Origin: a virus
IMG/VR virus record: IMGVR_UViG_3300042991_000987
Coordinates: 1 to 39,087 of that record
DNA: 39,087 nt
Strand: one strand, 5' to 3'
Part shown: one piece after another, positions 15,901 to 24,511 of the stretch
Layout: each line of letters starts with the position of its first letter
Position numbering within the stretch: the first letter of the stretch is position 1
Notes under the pieces: model-generated
The model's input: the letters and a program-made list of their open reading frames with translations, nothing else
Database searches by the model: none
What the model was told of the DNA's origin: nothing
Position numbers and translations under genes: made by a program

Positions 15901-17517
15901 TTCTTTAGTGGTGGTACTGGCGAAAAATTTCGAAACAAAGGTCGTTTAATTTTTGCTGATCTTCATGATATGGATAAATATCTTTCTGAAAATGATAAAA
16001 CAACTTTTAGAGATCACTTTCTCAGATATTATAGCAATGGTAGCAGTTCTGGTGATTACTACAAGTATTTACAGGACATTCAAAATATGTATGAAGCAGT
16101 CAATGTTAGGGGTGAGAAATATAAAGAAATTTTAGACCCAAATAAAGATGGTGGTTATTATAGTAAAGTTATTTATCCGTTAATTCAAAGAACCGGACTC
16201 ATAATATTTAGTCAGAAAACATTTGAAATGAAAGAAACATATGAACCTGACTATACTCCCCTTAAAGAATTAAAAGATTCAACAGTTAGAAGAATCAGAG
16301 ATGTAAACGAACTATTTTTTAAAACATTTTTAAAGGAACTTGGCAGTCAAATTGATATAAAGGAAAAAGAAATTATTAAACAGGAAGAAGAAGACACTAA
16401 ATTAAAAAGTGATGAAGATATTATAACACAAACATATTATTCATTTAAGAACATAAATGATAAGTGGCTGGCAAGTCCAACAAGTTTTGATGTTAAGGGA
16501 TATCCCTTCAATACTGGTAATAAAAGATTAATAGATTCATTTGCATTCGTAGATAGAGCAATGAATCCTATTGGCGATAGTGTTATAAATGTTGAAACAT
16601 TAATTGAATTAGTTGATGATCCAAATGTTAGCGTATTTACAGCATTATCACAATTATTATCATTAAATGGTTTTGAATTTTTCCCACTCCAAAATTTCAT
16701 GTCATATACAAATGAAGATTGGGAAAATTGTTTTAAAATTGATACAAATGATAAATGGGAACAGCAACCAGCATTTGTTTGTATGTATATTGGTGGAACA
16801 TCAAGTTATCCAACAAATACCGGAAACGGTTTTTCTGATGATGGAATAGTTGATTTAGAAAATTATAATGGTGGCGATTTTGCAACAGACGAATGTACAC
16901 CAAATCCCGAAGACGATAAACAGGTAATAGGTAATCCAACTTTTCCATACAGAGAAGTTAGAGCATTCAAAGTTAGATTTGGTGAACAAAATCAATCAAT
17001 GTTTACTGGTATTAAGATTGATAGTAAAGAATATCCAGAAACAAATGAATCAATACAAATATTATCAAGATTGGCTGGTGATAACAAAAACGATGCGCCC
17101 ATACCTAAAGGACAGAATTTATATAATCTTTATGAAAACAGGTCATATAAAGCAACAGTTACTGCAATGGGAAATGCAATGATTCAACCAACACATTATT
17201 TTCAATTAGAAAATGTGCCAATGTTTAATGGTGCATATATAATATTAAGTGTTGAACATGATATTAGTGCGAATAAAATGATGACAACATTTTCCGGTAC
17301 AAAAATATTAAGATATCCGATACCAAGAGTAACACAACCATTTGCATTTTTAGGATTTGAGGGCGGTGACTCAGAAGGTGCTGATAATTTATCACCCGGT
17401 GAACTTGCTCAAAGGGCAGGTGCTTATGATCCATCAAAAATTATTGATTCGGAACAACAAGCACAATTTAATTCTATGTATAAATTTAAAATTGACGAAA
17501 GATGGCAGAATCAATAG
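12997..17517 (+). CDS. Giant baseplate-hub-like virion protein
   Basis: 1506 aa. The C-terminal region (about 1330-1450) has the signature of contractile-tail hub proteins (gpD/gp27/VgrG type): YKATVTAMGNAMIQPTHYFQ, then NVPMFNGAYIILSVEHDIS and MMTTFSGTKILRYPIP, corresponding to the strand pattern G-N-x-x-[IL]-x-P ... F-x-G-x-Y-x-[IV]-x-x-[VL]-x-H-x-I ... T-x-F-x-G. The N-terminal part (about 85-210) contains FGITGIKVIINSSFIPQVNI, PPPIFDLTIKGYYGKAL and ETGNFLIDAQFVAITYAPL, another beta-rich virion domain. The middle is long, helical and charged. The next gene, overlapping by 16 bases, is a peptidoglycan hydrolase, mirroring the T4 gp27-gp5 partnership. Roles are inferred from these features. 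Confidence 0.72.
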   Translation: MANNIRLIEPNNVNINTNIVNGIPQYQDMFIFAELKAQSRGRTVIVTANDGNVSKGAFKTGLEKPRKANLLGVNQNEEDNNPNYLNFTTNYYDGSTGSYTQYESFGITGIKVIINSSFIPQVNIQFVDLRGLSFFNNDSSPYRMLFDFPPPIFDLTIKGYYGKALNYRLHLVKYTSEFQTETGNFLIDAQFVAITYAPLTDILFRYVYNAPLINNLNSMSSESSDLPQNTFELILKLKNLYSAIEDKIKNSDETKEYEDIRKNINNIDQIISIISAYRSDIDLKKTATPYLAMRNKIATPLMYPNNEEQPSALYGYDYEMKYVKSLEDSNNNDSIEQLAGLFQYENQILSLSTSGIPSSMDKKLYIVYPIQVLQPLNNIDPASLKKAQAALVIFRTRLINKSKEILGDALSISNIDVSNPEQFFCDYDIKTQNKIKTAYVGIDLTNLYLKLYKERSRLKDEKADISKNIATNINNMIIDKVGMKLTIYNVFEVICNDIDNFFQQLRVVSKDAEDRHHVIHKDIILGSQYKDTEEKIYAFPLFVDQARVVCGGTKEERIAPIALSQRTEPDPFPEIQFVNAFIQTFFSQRNKGMLYNMRLGENDDGTSKWLPLSPFDSKLGTDDPRSPYYDTIPVGDAVNISSDNMLKQILDIVLKRYYIISQSSISNSFYGDNNKSNNAYIQLYASSEAANLATAVNTSKVISDNVKDFADDYGLKRNISEFYTYLEKNNQTLYNFNDVTYFEIADDAYAYADKLNANYEGVRIYDGMIEKQVLGGTPDKPIDKFKKVASRGWFSKIFAGKLPEEYYDFTMENVMYIFDGTDKKTEENAGVNLYTRFITTPSYFNYPMRSNERENALQNGNNAFSSLGNTDSRKLKTLENIVDLWIDQLSDFDEDIYSEIISAPSKLGALVFLSNFGYTLSCFNKYPNDLNDLLFNIPAALQVPNFLPLYIGAIVDANESGWKTDIINFFSGGTGEKFRNKGRLIFADLHDMDKYLSENDKTTFRDHFLRYYSNGSSSGDYYKYLQDIQNMYEAVNVRGEKYKEILDPNKDGGYYSKVIYPLIQRTGLIIFSQKTFEMKETYEPDYTPLKELKDSTVRRIRDVNELFFKTFLKELGSQIDIKEKEIIKQEEEDTKLKSDEDIITQTYYSFKNINDKWLASPTSFDVKGYPFNTGNKRLIDSFAFVDRAMNPIGDSVINVETLIELVDDPNVSVFTALSQLLSLNGFEFFPLQNFMSYTNEDWENCFKIDTNDKWEQQPAFVCMYIGGTSSYPTNTGNGFSDDGIVDLENYNGGDFATDECTPNPEDDKQVIGNPTFPYREVRAFKVRFGEQNQSMFTGIKIDSKEYPETNESIQILSRLAGDNKNDAPIPKGQNLYNLYENRSYKATVTAMGNAMIQPTHYFQLENVPMFNGAYIILSVEHDISANKMMTTFSGTKILRYPIPRVTQPFAFLGFEGGDSEGADNLSPGELAQRAGAYDPSKIIDSEQQAQFNSMYKFKIDERWQNQ

Positions 17518-18383
17518 TATTAACCGAAAAGGGTAAAGAATTTATCAGATCAAAATGTTCTGGTTCGGGTAATTCATTACTTTATGGAAAAAGTGCGTAT
17601 AAGGAAAAAGATACTAAATCAAAATATTATAATCCTGACGGTGTATTACCATTTTGTGATCCACCAACCTCACCAACCAAAATGTGGTTGGCTTCTCCAA
17701 AATATGGGAGTAAAACAATAACAACAAATAGTGAATTTGGTGAAGCATTAATTCAATGGTATGATAAATATGCAAAACTTTATTTTTTAGATGCAAATGT
17801 GCTTGCTGCACAGGCATTTCAAGAATCGGGTTATAAAGCATGGAACTATCCTTTATCAAGTACAGCATCTGGTCTTTGTCAGTTCCTAAATGACTCTGTT
17901 TTTGATTGGGTTATTGATAAAAGTAAATATACCAGTGTTACGCCAAAATTTACTGATGATGAAATTGCAAAAATAACAAAAAATATTGTTGGTAATAAAA
18001 CTAATTTTAAAGAAACATATAGTGTTGGAAGTTTACAGGGTAAACAAAACAGACCAATATTATTTCAGAACATTATTGATAATCCAGAAATAATGATAAA
18101 AGCACAATGTCGTTATATGAGGTATATCGCAAATAGATGTGATTCACTTACAAGTAGTGTTTTATTTGGATATAGCAGAGGACCGGGAAATGCAACTAAA
18201 TCATATGCCGAATCAATTGCTAAAGCAAAAGTTTATACAACTAAAGGTGATTATCATGAGGAAGGTGTTGATTACGTATATAAAATATTCAAACTATTAT
18301 ACAATAATTTTGGTTATGGTTTTCTTGAAATGGCTGAGACACCAGACCCTAAATTCGATAAGTTTATAGTATCAATAGGTTAA
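17502..18383 (+). CDS. Tail-associated lytic transglycosylase
   Basis: 293 aa. The core ANVLAAQAFQESGYKAWNYP (98-117) followed by STASGLCQFL (120-129) matches the SLT/lysozyme-like fold: the catalytic Glu108 in QESGY, then the S-x-A-x-G-L-x-Q-[FI] motif. Later segments include MIKAQCRYMRYIANRC and LFGYSRGPGNATKSY, like the Y-N-x-G motif of these enzymes. No signal peptide or membrane helix, so it is not a holin-dependent endolysin by itself; coupling to the hub gene points to local cell-wall opening during injection. Its stop overlaps the stop of the convergent gene (TTAA at 18380-18383). Confidence 0.82.
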   Translation: MAESIVLTEKGKEFIRSKCSGSGNSLLYGKSAYKEKDTKSKYYNPDGVLPFCDPPTSPTKMWLASPKYGSKTITTNSEFGEALIQWYDKYAKLYFLDANVLAAQAFQESGYKAWNYPLSSTASGLCQFLNDSVFDWVIDKSKYTSVTPKFTDDEIAKITKNIVGNKTNFKETYSVGSLQGKQNRPILFQNIIDNPEIMIKAQCRYMRYIANRCDSLTSSVLFGYSRGPGNATKSYAESIAKAKVYTTKGDYHEEGVDYVYKIFKLLYNNFGYGFLEMAETPDPKFDKFIVSIG

Positions 18384-19153
18384 AGCAATTCTTTTTTCAA
18401 TTCATATAAACTAAGGATGTCATCATCCACTTTTTTTGGATCAAACATCATTTCTTTTATCTTTTGAATTGCTTTTGATATATTATCTTTTACCGCACCC
18501 TTATTTAAACCTTCCAATATGGAAAGGTTTTCATTTTTAATTTCTTCAAGCAATGTTTCTTTTTCCTGAAGATTTGATTTGATTAATGTTTGCAATAACG
18601 ATCTATCGTCTTCGCTTAATGATTCGTATTTTTCATTGAATTTATCAACGGCAATTTTAATAACATCTTCATTTATCATTTTTGAATCGGTATGATCAAT
18701 AGTTGCTTTTGATTTTTTTATGTGAGACAATACAACTTCAAATGACTCATGAATATTATCAACATCAACATTATCATAATTACTTAACGATTCTTTAATC
18801 AAATTATCAATTGCTACATATAACCTAATCCTATATTCATCAACATGAACATCTTCAGTAAGAAAACTTTTTAGTTTTCCATGTTCTCTTTCAATTTCAT
18901 TAAGGGTATAAACCTCAAACAATTTTATGTTATTATCAATATAGCGGGTTGCTGCTAAATCGTTTTCAATATGCTTTGTTTCCAAATTATTGAATACTTT
19001 AAATTCCAATTGTAAAATCGGTGAATCTTTTACAACCTTAAAAAAGTCATCTGTAATTTGTTTCGATTCTTCAATTAAAGAATTACTAAAATAAGCATCC
19101 TTTAACTTGTTAGAAACCACCAAATTAACAATTCCTATATTGATGTTTTTCAT
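18380..19153 (-). CDS. Helical protein next to the portal gene
   Basis: 257 aa, strongly alpha-helical, charged, with coiled-coil-like stretches at the C-terminus (EKETLLEEIKNENLSILEGL; KAIQKIKEMMF). No family recognised. It lies between portal and protease genes, where T4 has the prohead-core genes 67 and 68, so a head-assembly role is possible. It contains SKMINEDV, one Ile-Asn-Glu triplet of the type found at maturation sites. Own late box 20 bases upstream. Confidence 0.6.
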   Translation of the reverse strand: MKNINIGIVNLVVSNKLKDAYFSNSLIEESKQITDDFFKVVKDSPILQLEFKVFNNLETKHIENDLAATRYIDNNIKLFEVYTLNEIEREHGKLKSFLTEDVHVDEYRIRLYVAIDNLIKESLSNYDNVDVDNIHESFEVVLSHIKKSKATIDHTDSKMINEDVIKIAVDKFNEKYESLSEDDRSLLQTLIKSNLQEKETLLEEIKNENLSILEGLNKGAVKDNISKAIQKIKEMMFDPKKVDDDILSLYELKKELL

Positions 19154-19173
19154 ATTGCTTGACTTGATTTATA

Positions 19174-19182
19174 ATAAATACT
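19174..19182 (-). promoter_or_regulatory. Late-type promoter box
   Basis: Minus-strand AGTATTTAT followed by TATAAA, 20 bases before the ATG at 19153. Confidence 0.65.
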
Positions 19183-19221
19183 GTAATTACTTATAAATGT
19201 TTCACTAATCTTAAAACTAAA

Positions 19222-21246
19222 TTAATCAATTACTTCAACACCCTCAATATCCTCAAGATTTATATCATCAATCTCTTTTGTATTTTGCTCAGTGTTAAAA
19301 CTTTTAGTATTACTCAACAATTTATCAATCTCATTAATCATTGCAGTCGCCCTATCATTTAATTCTTTATTGATAGATTCATTTTCTTTAATAACCTGTT
19401 TTTGTTTATTATCTTTTTTACGTTCAGGTTCTTGTGTGCTGCCAAAAACTAATTTTTCAATTTGCCTGTCATATTCTTCATCGGTCAATCTACGCATTTC
19501 TGCTAACGGTGGTAATTCACCACCGCCACCACCTGCTGGGGGCATTGCACCACCACCGCCTACTGGTGGCATTCCACCGCCTCCTGCTGGGGGCATACCT
19601 CCACCTGCGGGTGGCATTCCACCACCTGCTGGGGGCATACCTGCTTCACCACCTGCTGGGGGCATACCTGCTCCGGTTGCACCACTGGCTGGTACACCAA
19701 TTTCTGGTTCGCCAAAACGTTTATCAATATCAGCAAACAATCCAGATTTCTTAATTGAAACTGGTGCATCAGCAAGTTCTTGCATAACAACTTTCTCCAT
19801 TTTCTGTTGTTTCAAGTCTTCAACAATTTCTCTGTCACTCATGTTCCATATCTTACGTTTTGCGTTAGTATGTGACATTGCAGCAATACCTGCTTCAGCA
19901 CGTGTTAGTTCAGTATATGTCTGTGCTTTTTCACGCATCAATTCTGCTTTCAATTGTTCTTGCTGTGTTGATGGATTTGTAAGCAATAATGTAAAGTTAT
20001 TTAAATCCTCACCAGTATAACCCAATAAATATAAATGGATCATTGCCATTTTATTGAGTTCCTGAATCATTGCTTGTTGAATACGATTGATCTTTTTTGA
20101 AAAACGAATATCATATTGTGCCATTGATTTACCAGCACCAGCAGCATCCTGAAAACTCAAAAATGGTTTTGGTATGCCAAGTCCTGTAAATAAATTATCA
20201 CGAAGGTATTCAATATCCTGAATTTGATCAAGATTTGACGCACCCGGTAATGTTTCGATACCTGTCTGTGTATTTGCATTTCTTACTGGTAAGAAATAAT
20301 CCTCATCATTACCAAGTATGTTGAAACGATAGTCGATCTGACCGTCATTTGGTGCTACCTGTGCAATTTTCTTGAACTTGGTTGCAACTCTGTATATGTA
20401 TTCTTCAATATCCTCTTCATCAATATTTCCAACATCAATTTTAAACACTTTCTTTTCACCAGCACGTATAATACGATAGGTAAGCATAGCATCTTCAGCC
20501 ATAACTAACTGCCTGAAAACTCTACGTACTTTATTAAGTACAGATGAACCATATGGTAGATACTTATCATCACCAAGAAGCCTGAAATGTGCAAGTTCAA
20601 ACGTGTTAAACTCGTCACCAGTCATTCTTTCTTTAAATCTAACGGTTGGCTTACCATTTTGTATTCTCTCAAAACGTTCAATCTCATAGTTAACCAATTG
20701 TTTTACATGTGAAATACCTTTTTTACGTTCACCATAAAACAAAACAAAATTATCACCATATTTACAAACGTTTCTTACCCAGAATGGTAAGTTTACGTTA
20801 ACGTTTACAATATCATAGAAAAATTCTTCAAGTAAATATTTAATTCTCTCCTTATTGGAGTAAATATTTAACATTTTACCGTTTATGTCAATTGTTGTTG
20901 CTTCTTCCATGAATAAATCCAAAGCACTTGAAATGATTGGATAATATTCCATACCTTCATAATCAATGTATGCCGGAAGTCTGGCTGCTTCATACTGAAG
21001 TGCTTTTTGAAAACCTCTATCGGTTGTCCTAAAAAATTTATTTTGAAGTTCACGTTTTTGCTGTAACTCCAATCCCTTTCTTTGTATTTCTTCAGGACTA
21101 TTACCTTTAATAATAATCTTAGGTTGCTCCTTTGCTGGGGTACTTTGTGATATTGATGGTTGTGCATCTTGAAATCCAAAACCATCAAGATTTAACATCT
21201 TATTTAGTTGTTGATATATAGTACCTTTATTTTCGTTTTCAGCCAT
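19222..21246 (-). CDS. Portal protein, T4 gp20-like
   Basis: 674 aa (T4 gp20 is 524). Dodecameric vertex channel for DNA packaging. The segment AEDAMLTYRIIRAGEKKVFKIDVGN followed by EEYIYRVATKFKK corresponds to gp20 ([27 protein letters not shown]). Also LPPYIDYEGMEYYPIISSALDLF-type N-terminal helix and QIQDIEYLRDNLFTGLGIPKPFL, with GAGKSMAQYDIRFSKKINRIQ after it, typical of the family. The C-terminal ~150 residues add a low-complexity insert of repeated MPPAGGG units (encoded at about 19515-19680) and a charged tail, absent from T4. Located directly downstream of the terminase, as 17 and 20 are ordered in T4. Confidence 0.92.
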   Translation of the reverse strand: MAENENKGTIYQQLNKMLNLDGFGFQDAQPSISQSTPAKEQPKIIIKGNSPEEIQRKGLELQQKRELQNKFFRTTDRGFQKALQYEAARLPAYIDYEGMEYYPIISSALDLFMEEATTIDINGKMLNIYSNKERIKYLLEEFFYDIVNVNVNLPFWVRNVCKYGDNFVLFYGERKKGISHVKQLVNYEIERFERIQNGKPTVRFKERMTGDEFNTFELAHFRLLGDDKYLPYGSSVLNKVRRVFRQLVMAEDAMLTYRIIRAGEKKVFKIDVGNIDEEDIEEYIYRVATKFKKIAQVAPNDGQIDYRFNILGNDEDYFLPVRNANTQTGIETLPGASNLDQIQDIEYLRDNLFTGLGIPKPFLSFQDAAGAGKSMAQYDIRFSKKINRIQQAMIQELNKMAMIHLYLLGYTGEDLNNFTLLLTNPSTQQEQLKAELMREKAQTYTELTRAEAGIAAMSHTNAKRKIWNMSDREIVEDLKQQKMEKVVMQELADAPVSIKKSGLFADIDKRFGEPEIGVPASGATGAGMPPAGGEAGMPPAGGGMPPAGGGMPPAGGGGMPPVGGGGAMPPAGGGGGELPPLAEMRRLTDEEYDRQIEKLVFGSTQEPERKKDNKQKQVIKENESINKELNDRATAMINEIDKLLSNTKSFNTEQNTKEIDDINLEDIEGVEVID

Positions 21247-21270
21247 TTTTATAATTTTTTATATTTTTTT

Positions 21271-21279
21271 ATAAATACT
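21271..21279 (-). promoter_or_regulatory. Late-type promoter box for the portal gene
   Basis: Minus-strand AGTATTTAT followed by AAAAAAAT, 24 bases before the portal ATG. Confidence 0.65.
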
Positions 21280-21306
21280 TTGATTTTTCGGAAAAGTCGT
21301 ATAAAT

Positions 21307-21314
21307 ATAAATAC
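21307..21314 (-). promoter_or_regulatory. Second late-type box before the portal gene
   Basis: Minus-strand GTATTTAT followed by ATTTAT, just past the terminase stop and 28 bases upstream of the first box; possibly a tandem promoter. Confidence 0.4.
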
Positions 21315-21317
21315 AAT

Positions 21318-23375
21318 TTAATTTTTGTTTTTCTTAATCAATCCATTAAATAACCAAGCATTTGATATATATGGATTCAATGGTGATACGCTATTGGGTG
21401 AAATCATTGGTTTATTTTTCACACCCTTATTTTTTTCAATTGTTTTTATATCATTAACCGTAATGATGGCGTTAAGCATTTTTTCGGTGATTCCCTTATT
21501 CTGTTTATATCTCGCCATATCAAAATTCAAAACGTATAGTCCAAGCGATAAACTCATTATTGAATCATCATGGAATGAACGCTTATGATCAGCAACACGG
21601 TTTCCGGGAACAGTAACAAATGTCTTTAATTCATTCAATAGTCTAATTGAACGAATAATAACATCTTCCATGTGTATTGCTCTTTGCATTTCAAGAAGAA
21701 CCGATGGTCTATTATTACCAATAAAAAATCCCGGAATTAGATCAACATTTAATGTTGCACCATCCGGCATTACTTTTTGACCCTTTTTAATGTATCCCTG
21801 TAACCTGTCTCTTGATGGTTTATGTGTTACTTCAGCATAATGAATATGTTCATCACCATATCCAAATTCCAAAAGTTTTTCAACAGTTTGTACACCATAA
21901 CCACCAGTTATATCAACAACACAATATGCATTATTATATCTTCTGCCAAATTGATATGCTATTTCTGAAAGTACCTGTGGAACAACTTTACCATAATATT
22001 CAGCAACCTGTTCAATTTTATGCCTTTTTATTTTAACTTTTTTTATTTTATCGCCCTTAGTAATAATTTTTTCTTCGATTATTTCACTTACTTTTAGCAT
22101 GTTCATCGTTGAATTATCTTCACCATGTCCCGGTGATGCGTCAAGTGCCATAATATACGTTTCACCCGGAAGTGGGTCTTCCCATATCCATAAATTCAAA
22201 TCCATATATTCCTGACGAATCGGTGTCTTAACTTCATTATCATCAATTCTTTTTAAATATTCTTCAGCAATAAAGTTATCACCAGAACCTAAGAAAGAAC
22301 ATAAAAGTTCCTGTGCAATCTTACGCATATCACCATTAGCATTGCGAACCTGCTCTTCAAACCAAGGTGAATTTGCTTCCCATCCATCATCCATCATCTG
22401 AATTCTTTTCTTAATGTCCCAACTTTCATCAATCAAACGAATTTCGTTTTCTTTACCCTTGTTTTTTAACCATACTAAATCAACATTATATCTTGGATCA
22501 TTATACCACCAAAGTTCAACCGCCTTAAAGTTATTCTCACCTGCTCTCGCACCCATGAATGTTTTATAGAAAACAGCATCAAGACCAGAAGGTGTTGAAA
22601 CCATAATTGCAGCACCACCAGTTTGTAATGTTGGCAATGCTGATGTCCAGAATTTATCACCCTTTTCTGTCCATGCAGTTTCATCCCAGAATAATAAAGT
22701 TGGTGTCATACCACGAAGACCTTTAGATGAGAATGCACCTAACTTTGAACCGTTATCGTAAATTTTTAATTTTTGTGTGTCCTTTAAGAACTTTTCACTT
22801 GCTCTACCAGTCTTTGGTTTCAACCACTCAGGGCAACCATCAATAAAGTCAACAACATCACTCATGATTTCATCACGTGCTGTTTCCAATTTATCAGCAA
22901 CAATAGCAACCTGTCTGTTATTATTAAACATAACGTACCATGCGATATATGCACAAGTTGTTGTTGAAATACCAGCCTGACGATATTTGTTAGCAACAAC
23001 AAATCTTTCCTTCAAATATGTTTCAATCAAATCTTTTTGCATTGGGAATAATTTGAATGAAACTAACATTCCACCCTTACCCTTTGTCTGGTCGAAAATC
23101 GTTAAATATGTTTCAATAAAATAAATTGTATTTGTAGCACAACGAATTATCTCATCTTCCTGTTCACTAAGCGTTAATTCACTTGCTTTTTTTACCTGAC
23201 CACTTTTGGTTAAAATAATAGGTTCAATCTTATCTGATTTCTTCCTAAGTTCAGCAGCCAACCTTCTGATTTCCTCTTTTTCTCTTTCTTTTTGGATATC
23301 AAATGGAACTACGGGAATATGTTCAGGAGCATCATCCTTTTCTTCAAATTCGTCATCTTTTGGCTTAATACTCAT
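21318..23375 (-). CDS. Large terminase subunit, T4 gp17-like
   Basis: 685 aa DNA-packaging motor. N-terminal ATPase: VVANKYRQAGISTTTCAYIAW with a variant Walker A (RQAGIST), Walker B LLFWDETAW preceded by GMTPT, and a coupling motif STPSG. C-terminal RNase-H-fold nuclease: acidic residues in IMALDASPGHGEDNS, YCVVDITGGYG and HDDSIMSLSLGLYV. It cuts concatemeric DNA and drives it through the portal encoded just downstream. Own late box 15 bases before the ATG, with a second one further upstream. Confidence 0.95.
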   Translation of the reverse strand: MSIKPKDDEFEEKDDAPEHIPVVPFDIQKEREKEEIRRLAAELRKKSDKIEPIILTKSGQVKKASELTLSEQEDEIIRCATNTIYFIETYLTIFDQTKGKGGMLVSFKLFPMQKDLIETYLKERFVVANKYRQAGISTTTCAYIAWYVMFNNNRQVAIVADKLETARDEIMSDVVDFIDGCPEWLKPKTGRASEKFLKDTQKLKIYDNGSKLGAFSSKGLRGMTPTLLFWDETAWTEKGDKFWTSALPTLQTGGAAIMVSTPSGLDAVFYKTFMGARAGENNFKAVELWWYNDPRYNVDLVWLKNKGKENEIRLIDESWDIKKRIQMMDDGWEANSPWFEEQVRNANGDMRKIAQELLCSFLGSGDNFIAEEYLKRIDDNEVKTPIRQEYMDLNLWIWEDPLPGETYIMALDASPGHGEDNSTMNMLKVSEIIEEKIITKGDKIKKVKIKRHKIEQVAEYYGKVVPQVLSEIAYQFGRRYNNAYCVVDITGGYGVQTVEKLLEFGYGDEHIHYAEVTHKPSRDRLQGYIKKGQKVMPDGATLNVDLIPGFFIGNNRPSVLLEMQRAIHMEDVIIRSIRLLNELKTFVTVPGNRVADHKRSFHDDSIMSLSLGLYVLNFDMARYKQNKGITEKMLNAIITVNDIKTIEKNKGVKNKPMISPNSVSPLNPYISNAWLFNGLIKKNKN

Positions 23376-23390
23376 TTATAATATTTTATG

Positions 23391-23399
23391 ATAAATACT
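23391..23399 (-). promoter_or_regulatory. Late-type promoter box for the terminase gene
   Basis: Minus-strand AGTATTTAT followed by CATAAAA, 15 bases before the ATG at 23375. Confidence 0.7.
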
Positions 23400-23487
23400 A
23401 TCGCCCATAAAAATGCAAAATGCGATATGTTTCTCGACACACCGCATTTCGATTTCCTTCTTCCAAATGGTAAGATGAACTCGTAAT

Positions 23488-23496
23488 ATAAATACT
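23488..23496 (-). promoter_or_regulatory. Orphan or tandem late-type box
   Basis: Minus-strand AGTATTTAT overlapping the end of the 163-aa gene. Only a 23-codon frame (23378-23449) separates it from the terminase promoter, so it probably adds to terminase transcription. Confidence 0.45.
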
Positions 23497-23987
23497 TAAA
23501 ATCTCAGAGAAGATACTTCAATAAACTCATTATTTTTTAAAACGATTTTTCTTGTGTTAAGCATGTCTTTAATTCTTCCTAAAGTCATACCATAATGAAA
23601 AACCAATAATGGAACATCATCATCTTCATTTTCTTTCCCAAACATTTGATCGTATCCAATAGCACCACCACCATCTTCAAGTTGTTTTGGAATTTCATAT
23701 GCTAATGCATGTATTGTATGATAACCATGCATATACTCTCTGTCAACTGCTTCGTGAAGACAAAATAGATCAAATGAATTTGTTTTTAAATTAAAAATAG
23801 CATTAATATATTCTTCTGTTGGTGGCTGTGCATTATCGCATGCTGGCACAATATCCCAACACCAACCCTCAATATCAATATTAGTCTTATTGTATGAAAA
23901 AATGAACTCATACAATCCTTCGCCTTTCGAATTATAACCAATTTTTAAGACGTATATTAATTGTAATTTGTTATCGTCATTATCCAT
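23496..23987 (-). CDS. Hypothetical late protein, 163 aa
   Basis: Acidic soluble protein with DIEGWCWDIVPACDNAQPP and a His-rich stretch (EYMHGYHTIHAL). No domain recognised. The second of two adjacent ATGs (23987) is chosen because it lies 14 bases after the late box, the usual spacing here; 23990 is possible. Transcribed toward the terminase gene. Confidence 0.6.
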   Translation of the reverse strand: MDNDDNKLQLIYVLKIGYNSKGEGLYEFIFSYNKTNIDIEGWCWDIVPACDNAQPPTEEYINAIFNLKTNSFDLFCLHEAVDREYMHGYHTIHALAYEIPKQLEDGGGAIGYDQMFGKENEDDDVPLLVFHYGMTLGRIKDMLNTRKIVLKNNEFIEVSSLRF

Positions 23988-24001
23988 CATACGATTTTTT
24001 T

Positions 24002-24010
24002 ATAAATACT
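24002..24010 (-). promoter_or_regulatory. Late-type promoter box
   Basis: Minus-strand AGTATTTAT followed by AAAAAAAT, 14 bases before the ATG at 23987. Confidence 0.65.
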
Positions 24011-24034
24011 TATAAAATACAATTAAAAATGCTA

Positions 24035-24421
24035 TTACCTTGGCATTATAATTCCATAATTATTTTGAATCACTGCATCAACAAAGCCTAATGCGAGATT
24101 GTGACCTCTAAAAATAAATTCAAAATATTTTTTATTTATGTGTGATAAAATTTGTGAAATTATTGATAGGAAGATTAACACAAAAAACAATATTTCAAAA
24201 CGAAAGAAAATAACACTCAATGCAAGTAAGCACCAAGCCGTTATCTTCCAAACAATCATTTTGCTGAAAGCAACATGAAGATCAAGTTCGTTTTCCTCAA
24301 TCAACAGTCTTCGATATTCAAAATCTAATCCTGCCTCAGAAAGTCTTAGCATTTCTGCATTATTTCTCTTCCTTCCTCTGAAGAATTTAATGCTCTGATA
24401 TTCTCTAATATTCTTTTTCAT
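24035..24421 (-). CDS. Small membrane protein with two transmembrane helices
   Basis: 128 aa from the ATG at 24421 (MKKNIREYQ); a longer frame starting at 24457 runs into the terminator upstream. Basic N-terminus (KFFRGRKRNNAEM), charged helix, then two close hydrophobic segments (ITAWCLLALSVIFF and ILFFVLIFLSIISQIL) and a basic/aromatic tail. Family unknown. A holin or envelope-modifying role cannot be shown. No late box is visible just upstream, unlike most neighbours. Confidence 0.55.
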   Translation of the reverse strand: MKKNIREYQSIKFFRGRKRNNAEMLRLSEAGLDFEYRRLLIEENELDLHVAFSKMIVWKITAWCLLALSVIFFRFEILFFVLIFLSIISQILSHINKKYFEFIFRGHNLALGFVDAVIQNNYGIIMPR

Positions 24422-24455
24422 ATACAATAATACGGAAAATATATGAAAATATTGC

Positions 24456-24493
24456 AAAAAAACCGAACTTTTTTTGAGTTCGGTTTTTTTTTA
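24456..24493 (-). terminator. Intrinsic terminator after the 815-aa gene
   Basis: AACCGAAC, nine-base loop, GTTCGGTT, flanked by A and T runs on both sides. On the minus strand it follows the 24512 stop; it could also work rightward. Confidence 0.85.
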
Positions 24494-24511
24494 ACGAAAA
24501 TATCGTTTAAA

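Noticed and set aside
19292-20020. Long plus-strand frame opposite the portal gene
   Set aside because: Its Pro/Gly-rich part is the complement of the portal's MPPAGGG repeat; the portal frame has clear homology, so this is a shadow.
23378-23449. 23-codon frame between terminase and its upstream neighbour
   Set aside because: It runs through the terminase promoter box, has no start context support and no recognisable sequence.
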